From Bacteroidales bacterium (GTDB lineage Bacteria; Bacteroidota; Bacteroidia; Bacteroidales; UBA932): a stretch of 5,287 bases of DNA. Under the pieces are notes generated by a model. That model was not told where the DNA came from. It was given only the letters and a program-made list of their open reading frames with translations, and did not search any database. A program made the translations under genes and the position numbers. Location: positions 1 through 5,287 of the forward strand of contig JAEDMF010000118.1 of NCBI GenBank assembly GCA_016303175.1, read 5' to 3'. Every line of letters starts with the position of its first letter. The first letter of the stretch is position 1. Shown piece after piece: positions 5,109 through 5,287 of this stretch.

Positions 5109-5287
5109 ATGATTAGAGAAGTAAAATTCGAAAGCCAGGACCGTCGCATCAAACAGATTATCGCGGCCCTCAACGCCAACGGAATTTCCAGCATCGAGGA
5201 AGCAAACGAGATTTGCGAAAAATATGGTCTCGATCCTTACAAGACTTGCGAGGATACCCAGCCCATCTGCTTCGAGAATGCAAAATG
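5109..5287 (+). CDS. GGGtGRT family protein, N-terminal fragment (cut by the right edge)
   Basis: The first 59 codons plus two bases are present. The N-terminal pattern of a basic, charged segment (FESQDRRIKQI, 7-17), then ANGISSIEEANEICEKYGLD (23-42) and QPICFENAK (51-59), matches what I know of the family named after its GGGtGRT motif, where 'QPICFENA.WAY' is a hallmark near residue 50-60; the two leftover bases TG fit the expected Trp. Full-length members are about 330 residues, so most of the protein, including the naming motif, lies outside the window. Cysteines are at 36, 47 and 54. No signal peptide is seen, so it is probably cytoplasmic. It starts 12 nt after the NifU-like gene on the same strand and almost certainly shares its transcript. 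The biochemical function is not known to me; partnership with the scaffold protein is inferred from adjacency. Confidence 0.82.
   Translation, partial: MIREVKFESQDRRIKQIIAALNANGISSIEEANEICEKYGLDPYKTCEDTQPICFENAK

Overview
The window looks like chromosomal DNA of an anaerobic Bacteroidota, most likely order Bacteroidales. Three things point that way: (i) matches to the Bacteroidota -7 promoter box TAnnTTTG in both intergenic gaps; (ii) little or no Shine-Dalgarno sequence before most starts, which instead sit in AT-rich leaders; (iii) the gene content, especially a NifU-like protein followed by a GGGtGRT-family protein, a pair I associate with anaerobic Bacteroidota and Firmicutes. Genus cannot be fixed from the sequence. 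The coding regions are clearly richer in G+C than the two intergenic gaps.

Layout. Bases 1-106 (minus) hold only the first 35 codons of an exported protein with a signal peptide, running off the left edge. Bases 107-268 are an AT-rich gap with three inverted repeats and a good minus-strand -7 box. Bases 269-4254 (minus) are a two-gene unit, uvrB then a RelA/SpoT-family (p)ppGpp synthetase gene (rel), overlapping by 13 nt. Bases 4255-4394 are a divergent promoter region with a 24-nt-period direct repeat beside the uvrB start and a perfect -7 box facing right. Bases 4395-5287 (plus) are a second unit: a complete NifU-like iron-sulfur scaffold protein, then 12 nt later the start of a GGGtGRT protein cut by the right edge. 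No RNA genes, CRISPR, insertion sequences or phage genes were seen, and no stretch over 300 bases lacks a gene.

How the genes may work together. UvrB is the damage-verifying helicase-like subunit of nucleotide excision repair. Rel makes the starvation alarmone (p)ppGpp. Their overlap implies co-transcription and probably translational coupling. This Rel has an apparently intact synthetase domain, but its hydrolase domain has lost key HD-motif residues and the protein stops just before the C-terminal ACT domain, so it looks like a synthetase-only form. The right-hand pair probably acts together in an iron-sulfur-related process whose role is, to my knowledge, undefined. It is the best candidate here for an undescribed system. 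The rest of the window is fairly ordinary core genome.
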